A stretch of DNA of 64,000 nt, taken from contig CM121343.1 in NCBI GenBank assembly GCA_051530055.1, positions 2,418,001-2,482,000 of the forward strand. Direction: 5' to 3'. Source of the stretch: Neoechinorhynchus agilis (lineage: Eukaryota > Acanthocephala). Positions 33,608-45,194 of this stretch are shown in pieces (position 1 is the first letter of the stretch; each line of letters starts with the position of its first letter). The position numbers were made by a program, and so were the translations under genes. A model generated the notes under the pieces. It was not told the origin of the DNA. It was given only the letters and a program-made list of their open reading frames with translations, and made no database searches.

Positions 33608-34331
33608 AAAGGTAGGAATTTTTGTAATCTTCCACTGTTCCGAACTTTCTTTGTCGGCATTGGTCTTTTCACCGTGCGCTTTTTTAAATTTAATATCGTG
33701 CCTTGCTTTCCATCGCGATAACCAACCATCAGTTGCTTTGAAATCGTTGCGGCCCAGTTTTTTAGCGAACTCCTCTGACTTCGCCTTAAAAGGTAGGAAT
33801 TTTTGTAATCTTCCACTGTTCCGAACTTTCTTTGTCGGCATTGGTCTTTTCACCGTGCGCTTTTTTAAATTTAATATCGTGCCTTGCTTTCCATCGCGAT
33901 AACCAACCATCAGTTGCTTTGAAATCGTTGCGGCCCAGTTTTTTAGCGAACTCCTCTGACTTCGCCTTAAAAGGTAGGAATTTTTGTAATCTTCCACTGT
34001 TCCGAACTTTCTTTGTCGGCATTGGTCTTTTCACCGTGCGCTTTTTTAAATTTAATATCGTGCCTTGCTTTCCATCGCGATAACCAACCATCAGTTGCTT
34101 TGAAATCGTTGCGGCCCAGTTTTTTAGCGAACTCCTCTGACTTCGCCTTAAAAGGTAGGAATTTTTGTAATCTTCCACTGTTCCGAACTTTCTTTGTCGG
34201 CATTGGTCTTTTCACCGTGCGCTTTTTTAAATTTAATATCGTGCCTTGCTTTCCATCGCGATAACCAACCATCAGTTGCTTTGAAATCGTTGCGGCCCAG
34301 TTTTTTTAGCGAACTCCTCTGACTTCGCCTT
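33608..34331. repeat. 181-bp tandem array, four near-identical copies
   Basis: The unit starting GGTAGGAATTTTTGTAATC begins at 33,611, 33,792, 33,973 and 34,154, a strict 181-bp period. Copies look identical except one extra T in the last. The unit encodes part of the CENP-B-type domain. 181 is not a multiple of three, so each unit shifts the frame. Confidence 0.97.
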
Positions 34332-34630
34332 CAATATTGGACCGTTGATATTTACGCCTCTGCCACTAACAATAGAAAACCATTGATCCAGTGCTTCTTC
34401 AACGTCTGGATCCTTCCCCTCACGTTTTCTTTTGGATGTCCCTGCCTGTCCTTCTTGTAATTCGAATTCCTTACGCAGTTGACTTTCTTGTCGTAAGACA
34501 CGCGATATAGTAGATTTTGGTACACCAGTTATCTCAGCGAGCCGACGATAACTTGTATTAAACGGATGGCTTTTTATTTTATCAAGCAAGGCAATTTTAT
34601 TGGTGACAAATCGTTCCTTGGCATTTTAAA

Positions 34631-35065
34631 AAGGGTAAATTTTTTTAAAAATACAATTGACAAAAAATAGCTTCACGCGTTGTTCACGCGGGAGGTGATT
34701 GGTAATCGAATGTCCGCTGCACCGGCTTGGATGTAAAGGATTGCAAATGTGGATATGAGGCCGCCACGGCTTTATAAAAGGCGGGAGTCGGGTTCAGAAA
34801 GAAGCCGTCTTTCTGGCTTTCCCGGGATTTAGGAGGGGGTTGTGTTTGTTTTTCCGCTGCAGCGGCTCGGTTAAACCAAAACTCAGTAAAAACAAAATCA
34901 GTTAATAGATATTCTACTGTACTAAAATCTTAAATTTACTGTCTCAATTAAGCGGAATGTTGTCCCAATTAAATATACAAATTTACTATTGGTTTCTTGG
35001 TTTGGTTTCACCCAAATAAGCGGCTGTCCCGATTAAGCGGTGTCCCAATTAAGCGGAATCTACTG
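34631..35065. other. Tigger 5' untranslated region and terminal repeat
   Basis: A GC-richer leader. On the minus strand CTTTTATAAAG near 34,770-34,782 is a candidate TATA box upstream of the transposase. Several AATTAAGCGG-type motifs near the terminus may be transposase-binding sites. Confidence 0.4.
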
Positions 35066-35211
35066 TATTTGTATCTGGTTCATTGATTTTTCCGGAATCG
35101 TTAGAAATGTCCATTTCTTCATTAGTACTCTGATTATATGGGTGTCAGGTCTTTGGTCGAAGCTACACCTTCCTTACCATTAATTTGGATGGTGAAATAA
35201 AGAAAATTAAG

Positions 35212-35670
35212 AATTTATCAGAATTTTCGACCAATGCGTTGGTCTTCTTCAGTGATCTGAAACACACATGCAATTAGTCTGGATTGAGTTTCCACTCTTT
35301 CACCACAGCTTTAAAGGGTACACGTAAATTAAGTGTGTAGTCCGCTTTGTTATGCGTGGACGTGTTGCCGTGTTCAATCATGATGGCTTCCATTGTGATT
35401 CGATCACGTTTGTTGTCACATCTCGCCATTATTTCAGTGGCATCAAGATCAATTCCATGTTTGTTTTCTTTAACATGATGAACTAATGCTGAGTTGAGAT
35501 CGGTCAACTTGCTGATGGCCCGTCTATGTTCGGTCAGCCTTCTTCGGATGTTATTGGTTTGTCAAATAAATGATTGGTCACAATCGTTACAGGGTATCCT
35601 GTACACACACCCGGAGACCCCGTCAACCCTTCTGGATCGGAACATGCCATCTAAGGTTCCCCCTTTTTTG
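35212..35670 (-). pseudogene. Penelope-like element 2, GIY-YIG endonuclease with one stop
   Basis: Minus strand: GCVYRIPCNDCDQSFI, a TGA at 35,564-35,562 where the glycine of YIG is expected, then QTNNIRRRLTEHRRAI, HHVKENKHGIDLD and ITMEAIMIEHGN (conserved Glu). The frame is otherwise open to 35,274. The 3' tail hairpin GACC-loop-GGTCGAAAATTC lies at 35,225-35,260. Confidence 0.85.
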
Positions 35671-36690
35671 TTAGAAACCGTCACTTTTTTTCTGTGAGTC
35701 CTGCTGCTTAATGAGATTTTGCATCTTCGTGTTCCACTGATTGTCTACATAAGGGATCTCAATGAATCTTTTTTGGACTGCCTCGTTATTCCGATTGTTC
35801 AATTTTATATATTGAGTACTTCTCATCGTTTTTTCACTGAGACCCCCCGGATAACCACCAACTTTCAGCAATCTCCAAATTGTGTCAAGTTCATTCTCAA
35901 GAACATCTTCATTCGAGCAATATCTGTATGCTCTCAAGAACATGGACCTCATTCTGGAGATTTTATATTTCGTCAATTGCACTGATCTCCAAGGGACGAC
36001 GTTATGTGGAACTATCTCTTTTCGATACACTGCAGTTGTGAAACCACCATCCAAATTTCTATTGATCATCACGTCGAGGAAGGGTAAACTCTTGTCGATC
36101 TCCTCTTCGCATGTCCATTTGATATGCTGGTTCATCCCGTTAAGCTCTCTGTTCAACTCCGATATAGTAGAAAGTTTGGTGTTGAGGATAATGAACGTGT
36201 CGTCGACATATCTAACCCATAGCTCAACTCCCTTCAATTTCGACAGGTGTGTTTCCTCCCAGTACCTCATATAGAGTTCTGCTAATAATGGGGAAAGGGG
36301 GCTACCCATCGCAAGTCCATCTATTTGATCGAAATTCGTGCCTTCGAATTCGAAGTTTGAGAACTTAGTGCAGAAAAGCAGTAATTGACGCCACCCGTTG
36401 TTAGACAGCTTCCATTCTTTGCAATTCTTCAACAGTAAAATGGCTAGTTCAATCACCTCTTCAACTGGAACCTTCGTGAACAACGATATGACATCCGCAG
36501 ACACCATTTTGCAGGAGTCATTGATATTCACTTTTTTCAGTCGATTAATCAGAACAACCCCTGATGAAACAGCATGGATGGACGGGAGAAGGAATCGTTT
36601 CAGGAGACCGGATAGAAACTTGGACAGTTTGTAGTTGTACGAAGAGTGAGCAGCTATGATCGGCCGTGCTCTAATTTCTAAATGAATATC
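35671..36690 (-). CDS. Penelope-like element 2 reverse transcriptase (5'-truncated)
   Basis: Open from about 36,690 (ARPIIAAHSSYNYKLSKFL) to 35,671, about 340 residues. RT motifs: MVSADVISLFTKVPVEE (motif A), DGLAMGSPLSPLLAELYM (motif B), LWVRYVDDTFII (motif C), SLPFLDVMINR and YKISRMRSMFLRAYRYC. All catalytic motifs are present with no stops, which is notable for this window. The frame ends before the endonuclease; the N-terminus is cut by the junction with a gypsy element at about 36,700. Confidence 0.88.
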   Translation of the reverse strand, partial: DIHLEIRARPIIAAHSSYNYKLSKFLSGLLKRFLLPSIHAVSSGVVLINRLKKVNINDSCKMVSADVISLFTKVPVEEVIELAILLLKNCKEWKLSNNGWRQLLLFCTKFSNFEFEGTNFDQIDGLAMGSPLSPLLAELYMRYWEETHLSKLKGVELWVRYVDDTFIILNTKLSTISELNRELNGMNQHIKWTCEEEIDKSLPFLDVMINRNLDGGFTTAVYRKEIVPHNVVPWRSVQLTKYKISRMRSMFLRAYRYCSNEDVLENELDTIWRLLKVGGYPGGLSEKTMRSTQYIKLNNRNNEAVQKRFIEIPYVDNQWNTKMQNLIKQQDSQKKSDGF

Positions 36691-36699
36691 TACACAATA

Positions 36700-38412
36700 A
36701 CCTTCCTTACCATTGTTAGCGATGAAGTCAACAACGTCAGTATTGATTTGTGCGTTCGTGCGTAGGTTGTGTGTGTGTGGTGTGAGCTGTTGTTCCGATA
36801 AAAATAATAGAAAAGTGTCATGGAGTCACCCGCACCCGAAGACAAGAAGATAACAATTGGCGATGAGGGTTCAAGGGACAAGGATTTGATCGAATTGGTC
36901 AAGATGGAGATGATCAATCGATTATTGGAAGACCGAAAGGTGAATGATAAATCGGAATTAGCGGTACCAGCATTCAAGGAATTCGTTCGGGAAAAAATCA
37001 TGGGAACAGTACGTGGATCAACTAAACGAGCATTTCTCGGTAAATGGTGTCGAAAAGGTAGAGCGAAAGCGATCGTGCATATTGGCATGGATGGGAGCGG
37101 CTTCGTTCACGTTGCTGAAGCAGGTCACTACAGCGCAACAATTTGAATCGATTAAGTATGAGAATATAGTCGAAGTAATGGGGGAACAATACAAAGACAA
37201 GGCACATGAGACGACGGCGAGATATAGGTTCAATATGCTGAAGAAAGAGGGTAAATCGCACAGAGATTGGGCCACCGAATTGAGAGGTGCAGCTCGAGGT
37301 TGCAACTTTTCAAGGAGGAAATTAAGGACGAACGAACGGCATTAGACGACCGTATCAGGGACGTCATGGTTCTGAATACAACGATTAGCGCATTGAGAAA
37401 AGTTGCTTTGCAACAGGAAAATTCAACCCTGGATGAACAATGGAAGCAACCGAAGTAGCCTGCACGCTCCTTTAGTACGACAAGAAACAAGATAGTGAAA
37501 TGCATTATCTGAATCAAGTCAGATGGAAACCGCGGAAGGTGGGAAATCAGATGGCGAGATGTACGAAATGCATTGGTCAACACCACTTCCGAGATAAATG
37601 CTGGGCCGATGGGAAGACTTGTTTCAAGTGCGGAAGGCGAGGGCATTTTGCATTCGTTTGCCGTGACAATAAAGATTGAAGATATGTTGGGTTTCGGGGC
37701 CAAGTAATGGGCAATTTGAGCTTGCGTGGACCGGTGGGACGGACGAAGAGCATCGAAGTAATTTGGAAATGGTGTTGAAGAGATTGCGCGATGTGAATAT
37801 GAAACTGGCGAAGTGTCAATTTTTTAAGAACAAGGTCCCGTTTCTGGGATACACGCTGAGGAGTGGATGTGTTGAAGCTAATGAGGAGAAAGTTAAGGAT
37901 ATCATGGATAGTCCGTCACCATCAAATAAAAAGGAATTGAGAAGTTTTCTGGGAATGATGAACTATTAAGAGCGTTTCATTCCCGGACTTCAATCAAAAG
38001 CAGCACCACTCTACGATCTGTTGGGCAACAATGCGAAATGGATGTGGTCTAAGAGACCGCAAGAGGTGTTTCTCAGATTGAAGGAGACGCTGCAGGATGT
38101 CAGTAGTTCACAACCTCATAGAAGAGAATGGCCTGCCGGACGGTCGAAAAAACCCGTCATGTACGCTTCTCGTAAATTGCAGAAAGCAGAGCAGAATTAC
38201 GCTACCATTGACAAAGAAACGTTGGCAATTATTTTTAGGGTTAAAAGATTCAAGCTGTATTTATGCGGACGTCGGTTCACCATACAGACGGATCATAAGC
38301 CGCTAGAATATATTCTGGGTGCTGATCGTGATCTAACCAAAATGTCGAACAGTCGAGTGGAAAGGTGGGCTCTGCTATTGGGAGAGTACGATCACAGGGT
38401 AGACTTTTGGTA
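36700..38412 (+). pseudogene. Ty3/gypsy element 6, internally deleted (gag joined to RT/RNase H)
   Basis: Plus strand. Gag starts at the ATG at 36,820 (MESPAPEDKKITIGDEG), shifts frame near 37,010 (CILAWMGAASFTLLKQV), then again near 37,290. Zinc knuckles follow at about 37,560-37,670 (CTKCIGQHHFRDKC; CFKCGRRGHFAFVC). The next frame begins inside RT after the catalytic YLDD (RLRDVNMKLAKCQFF), then RNase H (IQTDHKPLEYILGADRD). Protease and the RT catalytic core are missing, and integrase is cut off at 38,412. Confidence 0.85.
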
Positions 38413-38539
38413 GTTATCCCCACCCGGATTTAAATTCATAGATTTATCGCTGATATTTCGTCGGGTAATTCCGACATTATCAAGGTTTATCATCTAAAAT
38501 ACTAACACACAAGTGTTATCCTACTGACTACTTATTATC

Positions 38540-40100
38540 ATGAAATTAAGCATCTACTTCACAATTTTCATCAACAAACTGCCGATGTAGTGATCTTTAT
38601 CACAGCTCCTTTACATAATCATTCTCAAGGCCTGTTTTCCTACATTCAAGGCAAATCTTCATCCGAAACTAATCTCGCAGTATATTTCGTCCGATTTGTC
38701 ACACGCAATCTTCTCTGTACGTATCGGCAATCAAAAATTATTGGTGGGTAATATTTATATTTGTCCATGCGCAAAATTAGTTTAGGGAATACCAAATTTA
38801 TTTTGTAAAATTTCTTGCTTTCTCAAGTGTACTTACTTTTCGGGGATTTTAACAACCCGTCGCACAGGTGGACAAATGCCACCCTTCGTTCAACAGATTC
38901 CCACAAAATCATTCTGTCACCACATCCTACTTTTACGGCTAGTAACTCCAGTTCCTTTGTGGATTATTGCTTGATCAAGAACGCGTGCCCTATAAATCCT
39001 TATATTGTATCGCAAACCGTCCTCTTCAGATTAATAGGTCATGATTTAGTTTGGTGGGATTTTGAAAAGAACCTTCTAAATCGTAGATTTAAATTATCAG
39101 CGTTCAATATTCGGCTTTTCAACATATCCACTCACTTCTTCTGCCACTTTTTCATCGTAATTGCTATTTAGCTGAAATCAACGACTTCTTGGCCGAAAAC
39201 AGTATCTCCTTTCTCTTATCGACTAGGCACATCATTCCCTATAATAATAAACCGAAATTGTTTGCCATGTAGGGCCGTGAACTGCATGAGGCTCGTTCCC
39301 TGGGCAATCTCTCATTGTTAAAATTTTGGTCTTCCATACACTGGCCGTGCAGTGCGAGATTTCAGCTTAACCAGGGTAGGCTAAAAATGGCATATCTCAA
39401 AAAGCCAATTCATCCCCGTGGTGACAAACAGTCAAACGAAAAAGTGTTCAAAGCCTTGAGAGTGGCGGCAGGGACTTAAATCAAGAATATGGGCATCACT
39501 ACAGTTATTGACTCTCTCATTGAGCATCATTCAGAGGGGTGACCTACGTCGCCGACAACTGTGACTTATGCCGTTATTCCATATAAGATTCGATGTAACG
39601 TTCTCCGACAATGCTGCCTCTTCACTATCTAAAAATCTGGAGTCTAGCAATGGATCTACAATACCTTTTAAAGCCGCGAACGTACTTTTGATCGCTGAAA
39701 TGTTCGCCAATTCTCCATGATTACGGCACCTGCCGCAGATTGGACACAAATCAACACGGCTAAAAGAACCCTACTAGTAAATAATAGGGGCAAGGCCGTC
39801 AGTATTGCCGAACAATTGAAACCCATCTCTACTCAGAATTCCCTGGTGTCGATTTATGGAAGAGCCCCTACAAATATCAGTCAACAAAGCTATCCGGGAT
39901 ATAATTAAGGACTTCTCATGCGATACAAAATCTATGAACATTTTAGTTTCTTTTGACATTTCAAAAGCGTTCGATAATATCGACTTAGACTTTATCGAAA
40001 ACATTTTGAGATATTTTAGTTACCCACAGGAGTTAATAATATATTGGGATCGAAACATTTTTACTATTAAGATGACCCTGCTCCTGATTCTCTTGTAGAG
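38540..40100 (+). pseudogene. Non-LTR family B relic, copy 3 (endonuclease and RT pieces)
   Basis: Plus strand. Endonuclease C-terminus at 38,815-39,110 (LLFGDFNNPSHRW; SSFVDYCLIKN; LIGHDLVWWDFE), with a decayed N-terminal part from about 38,540. RT pieces: KRTLLVNNRGKAVSIAEQ near 39,760 and VSFDISKAFDNIDLDFIENI near 39,950. It ends at about 40,085; its last 75 bases are repeated at 45,199-45,275. 39,180-39,700 is decayed linker with many stops. Confidence 0.75.
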
Positions 40101-40149
40101 ACTGCCAGCAATCTAGCCCGGTCGACCTCGCCGCGAGAGCCTGAGATCA

Positions 40150-40850
40150 GAGAACTATGAGCTCGGGCGACTAAAGGTTAATCCCAGATGGGCTGCTTTA
40201 GGCCATTCACGGGAACTTGGTTGTAACCCGTATTCTCCCGCGATTCCTGGACCGCCACTAGAAATTCGTCCGCTAAACAGAACTTGGGTCCCAATATACG
40301 TTTTACCAGATCCCGAGTCCCTTCGAATGATCCTAAAAACGCGGGCAACGACACTATCTTCGGCCAACCAATAATCCCAAATCTCATTCTTCTTCAGCCT
40401 TTGTTCCGTTTGGATGCGGGGTCGGCTCAAGTACACCTTTAGTTCCTTCGGATTTTTTGGAGGCGAAGCGCATGTTAGTGCTCAGGTTTTTTCGTCCAAA
40501 GGAATAATCTGGTCTTCAGAAATCATATGCCCCAAATACCGGATCTTCCGGCTCATGAAGACGCATTTATCTCCATGTACCTTCAATCCTGCGACAGAAA
40601 CGATGGAAAACGCTCCTCAAGCATTTTAAATGTTCGTCTGCCGTTTCGGTTGCAACCAAAATATCATCCAAATATGCAGCCGCGTTTGTGATATCTTGCA
40701 ATGAGTCATTTATGTATTTCTGGAAGATTGCAGGCGCAGCGGAGATACCCAGAGGCAATCGAGTATATCTAAAGTGCCACATCGGGGTTGCGACCGTGAG
40801 CATCTTACTAGTTTCACTGTCCGTCGGTAGTTGGAGCATTCGTTGAAATG
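40150..40850 (-). pseudogene. Gypsy RT fragment (element 7)
   Basis: Minus strand. RT palm LQLPTDSETSKMLTVATP, LPLGISAAPAIFQKYI and AAYLDDILVATE in one frame (40,567-40,839), then RKIRYLGHMISEDQI in another, then a long frame (40,155-40,436) without known motifs. Closest in style to element 1. Confidence 0.75.
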
Positions 40851-41189
40851 GAGAAGATGATATCTAAGGCTAATTTTGCTGGAATCGCAATTCCATTACA
40901 TAAAGGAAACACACGGAAACGGACTAATCTACCCCAACGACTGATTCTAGCTATGAATGAACTTAAGGCATCATGAAGTTGGACAGGGGCAAAGTATTCT
41001 GCATAATAGATGAAGACCACTGCCATAGGATGGCTGCGGATATCCTATCAGGTCCAAAGTTCCGATCTAATGATGAATGCCCCCTATGAAGCGAGAATAG
41101 ATGTTCAATCAATTCTTACTAACGCTGAAGAAACGAGGAAGTATTGATCATGAAATATATTAAAGACATTGATCCAGAAAAGGGAAGAC
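40851..41189. other. No feature recognised
   Basis: Short decayed interval between gypsy and Penelope relics; no motif identified. Confidence 0.3.
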
Positions 41190-41730
41190 ACCGAATATGT
41201 ACTTATCGGACAAAATACATAAGTCGCCATTAAAAGCACGACCAGTTATTGCCTCACGTTCTGGATACCACACCAAAACATTGGCTAACATGTTGCGAAA
41301 TTTAATGCCGGCGGATAAGCACATCGTATCATCGGGTCCAGAGTTCCTGGAATGACTGAAGGCGCACGGCAATAAAGAATATAGAATGGTTTCTGCTGAT
41401 GCCAAGTCTCTATTCGCAAAAGTGCCATTGGACTCAGCGATCAACCTTGCGGGAAACGAAATAATGATTTCGATCCAAGTCCCTTGGCTGTTACAGCCCA
41501 CAAGGCGCAAACGCGTAGCTTATACATCCATAAAAAAGACTGCATTTGGAGTTCATTTAAACACAAAACAGACTGGGTTCCACTATATCATAAAACTGGA
41601 TGCTTTATATCAGCTTTGTGAAATGGAACACAACAATGTGACTGAAGAAAAATCGAAGTCTCCTAACTCTGTCAAAACGCACAAGAGATTCATTAAGTAC
41701 GCGGTGGATAAAAGACCGAGTCTAAACTAA
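41190..41730 (+). pseudogene. Penelope-like RT fragment (element 3)
   Basis: Plus strand. YLSDKIHKSPLKARPVIASR (Penelope N-terminal RT signature), SGYHTKTLANMLRNLMPADK, a TGA near 41,354, then YRMVSADAKSLFAKVPLDSA (motif A). After 41,460 the sequence is unrecognisable although open to 41,730. Confidence 0.65.
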
Positions 41731-41949
41731 CATTTCTTCGCTCACTCATGCAATAGAATGGCATACGACTAACTTATGAATTGCTGGTCTCTTGATGAAA
41801 TGTAATTAAAAACCTTATCTTCTGAAAAACAAAATCTATATTGGCTTCACGACGCACATGATATTAATCTTTGATATCGATTTCATTGCACTGAAAAACT
41901 ATGCAGTATGGTCATGTTTACAGGTAAATCTTAGAATTTAACAAACCTT

Positions 41950-43320
41950 TTGGTGTCTTAATAGTATATTGCGATCTCAAGATAATAGTCGCCTGAGTTG
42001 TTACATTGACTTAACGACAATCTTTAATTGTCAAAAAGCTAAAGGCTACAAATTTCCCGATTCCAGTCAACTCGAACTTTTAGAACCCCCTCGCGATTTC
42101 AAAAATCAACTTATCGTTGTAAATTGCACTCTAAAATTTTATACATTTTTTCGAATATTACAAAAATGAACAACAACTTTGGAACAATCTTTCAAACACT
42201 TCATCTATTGGTTCCTCTTAATAATTTTACAGACCATGGTATAATTTATAGTTTAATTAACAACGGTTTAAAAAATCAAATAATATTAAAGCATAGCAGT
42301 GTTCGATCATATTTCAACTATTCGTGGAACTTAAATGACTAATTGAAGTGTTCACGGAGCGAATTTGTGGAGATAAATTCCGATAACCACTTGCGAGTCA
42401 ATGATATGACCGACGGTATTTTGATTCTCAAACTCCATTCACCTTATCTATCAAGAGTAGCATTTGTAACCGTTCCAGCATTTAAAGGTGTGCTGCATAT
42501 ACCATTTGACCGTTTATCCAATCAAATAATCTCGGAACACGCCAACTAGATAATATCTCCTTTGGACGTTTGAATGGGCATTGGTCTCATAGGTTTCTCT
42601 GCTCAGGATTATTATTTTGCAATGGCCATTAAACCAGGGAATTTACTAAACTTGTATTTATCGAATAATTCAATAGTTTGTAAATCCCTACGCTCTGTAT
42701 TTACATTTGAAGCAACGGCGAAAGGATAAAATATAGATTATGCATTTGTACATATTTGGTGAACCTTTTAGTTGACGGACGTGTTTAATATTTCTAGATG
42801 CACACGTATTCAAATCGATGATTATATCGCATTTAGAAAGCAGTAACAATTACGAACATGATCAGGAACTTCGATTTTCCAAGTGACCGAATATATCCGG
42901 TAGTTAAACTCCGCCTACTCAACAGCACCCAAAAATTCGCATTAAATTCCATTGGTAAATCCCGCAAATCCAGAAATTGCAATTCGTTCTATTCTAATCG
43001 GATGACGTTGGCTCATGACTTGTATAATAATAAAATCGACCGTTTTGATTAGCATGTTAAATCCGAGGAATGAGTGAAAATAATTAAAAATACAATGGTA
43101 CAACTTTTGAATTGCTATTACAATATGCGAAAATTTTAAACGTAATATCAACAGCATTTACTAAATCGAATATTTGGCTAATTTTACAAATCTAGTTTTA
43201 GAACTTGCTAACATTAGCAATGACGCTTTCTTATTGCTATCTTTTCAGTAGATTTCGACAAAGTTTCATGACCAAATGGAAGTTTAAGAATATTTCCGAA
43301 ACGGGAAAGTGCTTTGACAA
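41950..43320 (+). pseudogene. Probable leucine-rich-repeat pseudogene
   Basis: Scattered plus-strand LRR-like lines with stops and shifts: NLLNLYLSNNSIVCKSLRSV near 42,650, HDLYNNKIDRFD near 43,010, FTNLVLELANISNDAFLLL near 43,180, and an N-terminal-cap-like stretch IFNCQKAKGYKFPDSSQLE near 42,020. These resemble the extracellular LRR protein at 11,181-13,109. No intact frame exceeds about 70 residues. The call is an inference from pattern. Confidence 0.4.
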
Positions 43321-43326
43321 AGTTCT

Positions 43327-45181
43327 AGATCCTCATGTAACTTGGGATTCTCTGAATAAATAATTCAATTTTCAATAGATAAAATTCGTATTTTAAAGGA
43401 ATTTAAAAAAAGGGTTAAACTTTGTGATACGGCTTAGACGATCATTTGGACGTAAATACATATCCAAAGGTTGTTTTAATACGACGCTAAAGTTCCATAA
43501 CCTTACAAAGTTATCGATTGTCGACAATACCAAATCTAACCCCAGGAATACTAATAACTAAACCGAATATCGTCCAACCGCTTTCAACTACGAGACTTAA
43601 TGTATCTATAAACTATTCAAGTTATACGAATCGCATTTTGCACAGCTTAGCCATAAAATTTCTCACGGAGACTGCTTTTATCGAACAAATACAGAGCGGC
43701 TCGATTGTTGATCTAAAAATGTCCCATTATTTTTTAATCTTTTTTAGCGAAATTTAAATGCTGTGGGAACGTATCACCCCAAAAAAATTCTGGAGCACCG
43801 TGGATTTTAATTGAGCGGCCGCAAAGTAACTATAATTCAATTAAAACCACTCTTGACTTCGGTTTCTTAAAAGCGTTTTTTCGTACCGTGAGGATTAATG
43901 ATTTAGTAGGATAATGTGATGCAAGTCTTCAGCTGATTGACTCTTTTTATTTCACACAAGTGGCCAGCGACGCATTCGCCATTCGAAGTATTAGCGGTGC
44001 TATTCCATCAGAACAATGCTCATTTGAAAATTATTAACTTAACTTATTAGATGTATTTAATAATTCTATTTTTTTCACATAGAATTATTTCGTGAGTTGC
44101 GTGTTGTGACGATGCTGAAAATAAGGATTTCGGAATACTTAAACAAAATATGTCAGAAAAATATATTTTTAAAATTTATAGTTAATCTTTGTTTTCTACA
44201 GAGACTTTCCGTCGGCTCTGATCTTTTTTGTAAATCTTCATTAATTCATCCATTAATTTATCGATTATTCCTAATCTTTTGTGAGCGTTCTCGTTCATTT
44301 CCATCAATTTCGATAAATTCTTTATTTCGTTGAGCTCGAGCAAACAGCTCTTCAGCGAATCGGAGGGCATTTGGAAACTAAAGTGATTACTTGTTCGTTT
44401 CATTAATCGCTTAACTCGTTTTTCCGCCTGTATAACATCACTAAAGAATTTCTTATGTAACATAAAGCTCTGATAAATTGCGTATTCGCGAGATGCAATC
44501 TTATAAACTTTACAGGCGATCGGCGTGTTCTTCGAATCTACTGCCACTTTACGTAACTCTCTCAAATTGTCGTCGATTCGAACTTCCAATTCTTGGGTCT
44601 GTACAGAATCACCGTTGTAAAGAGATAGATCGTCTTTTATTGCAACGATCTCCTTCTTTATCAGGGCAAGTTTTTTTCGGGTTCGTCTTACAAGACGTCG
44701 GGTCTTTGCAATCTCATAGTACGGTGACTGCTCCCGCCTAGCTATTTCCGAAACCAAACTCATGGACGAACTTTCGTTTTGTTGATTACATGGGTTCAGA
44801 AGTCGAATCGTACTGGATACCTTAATTACCATCAAGATTACTCTTAAACCAATGCTTAAGTATCATTGTCTCTTTGGATCGTCATGGTAACCAAATAAAT
44901 ACAGCTCTATTCATGTTTTGAATTCTCGACAAAAGATTTCGTTTGGTTGGTTACAAAAACCCTAAAGCAAATAAATTCAGAAATGCAGTGATTTCGACTG
45001 TTAAAACAAAATCAATACTAATAAATCTTCTGCATAGACAAGGGAAATTCCTCTAGCCTCTTGATTAACGTTGTATTATTATCGTTTTGAGCTTTAATTT
45101 GAAAAACATTTGAAGAAAATTCAAATTAAAATATCCATTTACCATTCCGTTTTTTTGGAACCGTGCGTACAATTTCGGCAT
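43327..45181. repeat. Duplicated segment D1, copy B
   Basis: Near-identical to 8,085-10,325, same orientation, but with only a three-unit ATT tract at 45,073-45,081. The flanks differ from copy A on both sides. Confidence 0.92.
44182..44832 (-). CDS. Unrecognised basic coiled-coil-type protein, copy B
   Basis: Intact 216-residue twin of 8,941-9,591. About three nucleotide differences over the gene are visible, one of them amino-acid changing (Ala to Val, in the segment LRELRKVAVDSKN). Same start context, and no ATG upstream. Confidence 0.55.
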   Translation of the reverse strand: MVIKVSSTIRLLNPCNQQNESSSMSLVSEIARREQSPYYEIAKTRRLVRRTRKKLALIKKEIVAIKDDLSLYNGDSVQTQELEVRIDDNLRELRKVAVDSKNTPIACKVYKIASREYAIYQSFMLHKKFFSDVIQAEKRVKRLMKRTSNHFSFQMPSDSLKSCLLELNEIKNLSKLMEMNENAHKRLGIIDKLMDELMKIYKKDQSRRKVSVENKD

Positions 45182-45194
45182 AGATTTTAACGTA

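Larger units (their letters stand above)
32336..34630 (-). pseudogene. Tigger/pogo DDE transposase, broken
   Basis: From the start near 34,629 there is a helix-turn-helix (YRRLAEITGVPKSTISRVL) and a CENP-B-type DNA-binding domain (ALDQWFSIVSGRGVNINGP). The DDE core has NADETGLYYRATPDGS (first Asp, about 33,570), LLIVDNCATHPHLDN (second, about 32,795) and LVQPMDMGVIKNLK (third, about 32,710), then a Cys/Glu-rich end. The gene is destroyed by the 181-bp tandem duplications, by a retroelement fragment between the first two Asp and by a one-base shift near the start. Confidence 0.85.
30278..35065 (-). mobile_element. pogo/Tigger-type DNA transposon with TA target duplication, carrying foreign inserts
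   Basis: Terminal inverted repeats: left CAGTCGATTCCGCTTAATTG from 30,278, right the reverse complement of CAGTAGATTCCGCTTAATTG ending at 35,065, flanked by TA on both sides (30,276-30,277 and 35,066-35,067). Subterminal TCCCRATTAAGCGG motifs repeat. At 4.8 kb it is about twice a typical Tigger. The excess is a GC-rich foreign block (30,438-32,330), a retroelement tail (32,960-33,290) and a tandem array (33,608-34,331). Confidence 0.9.
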
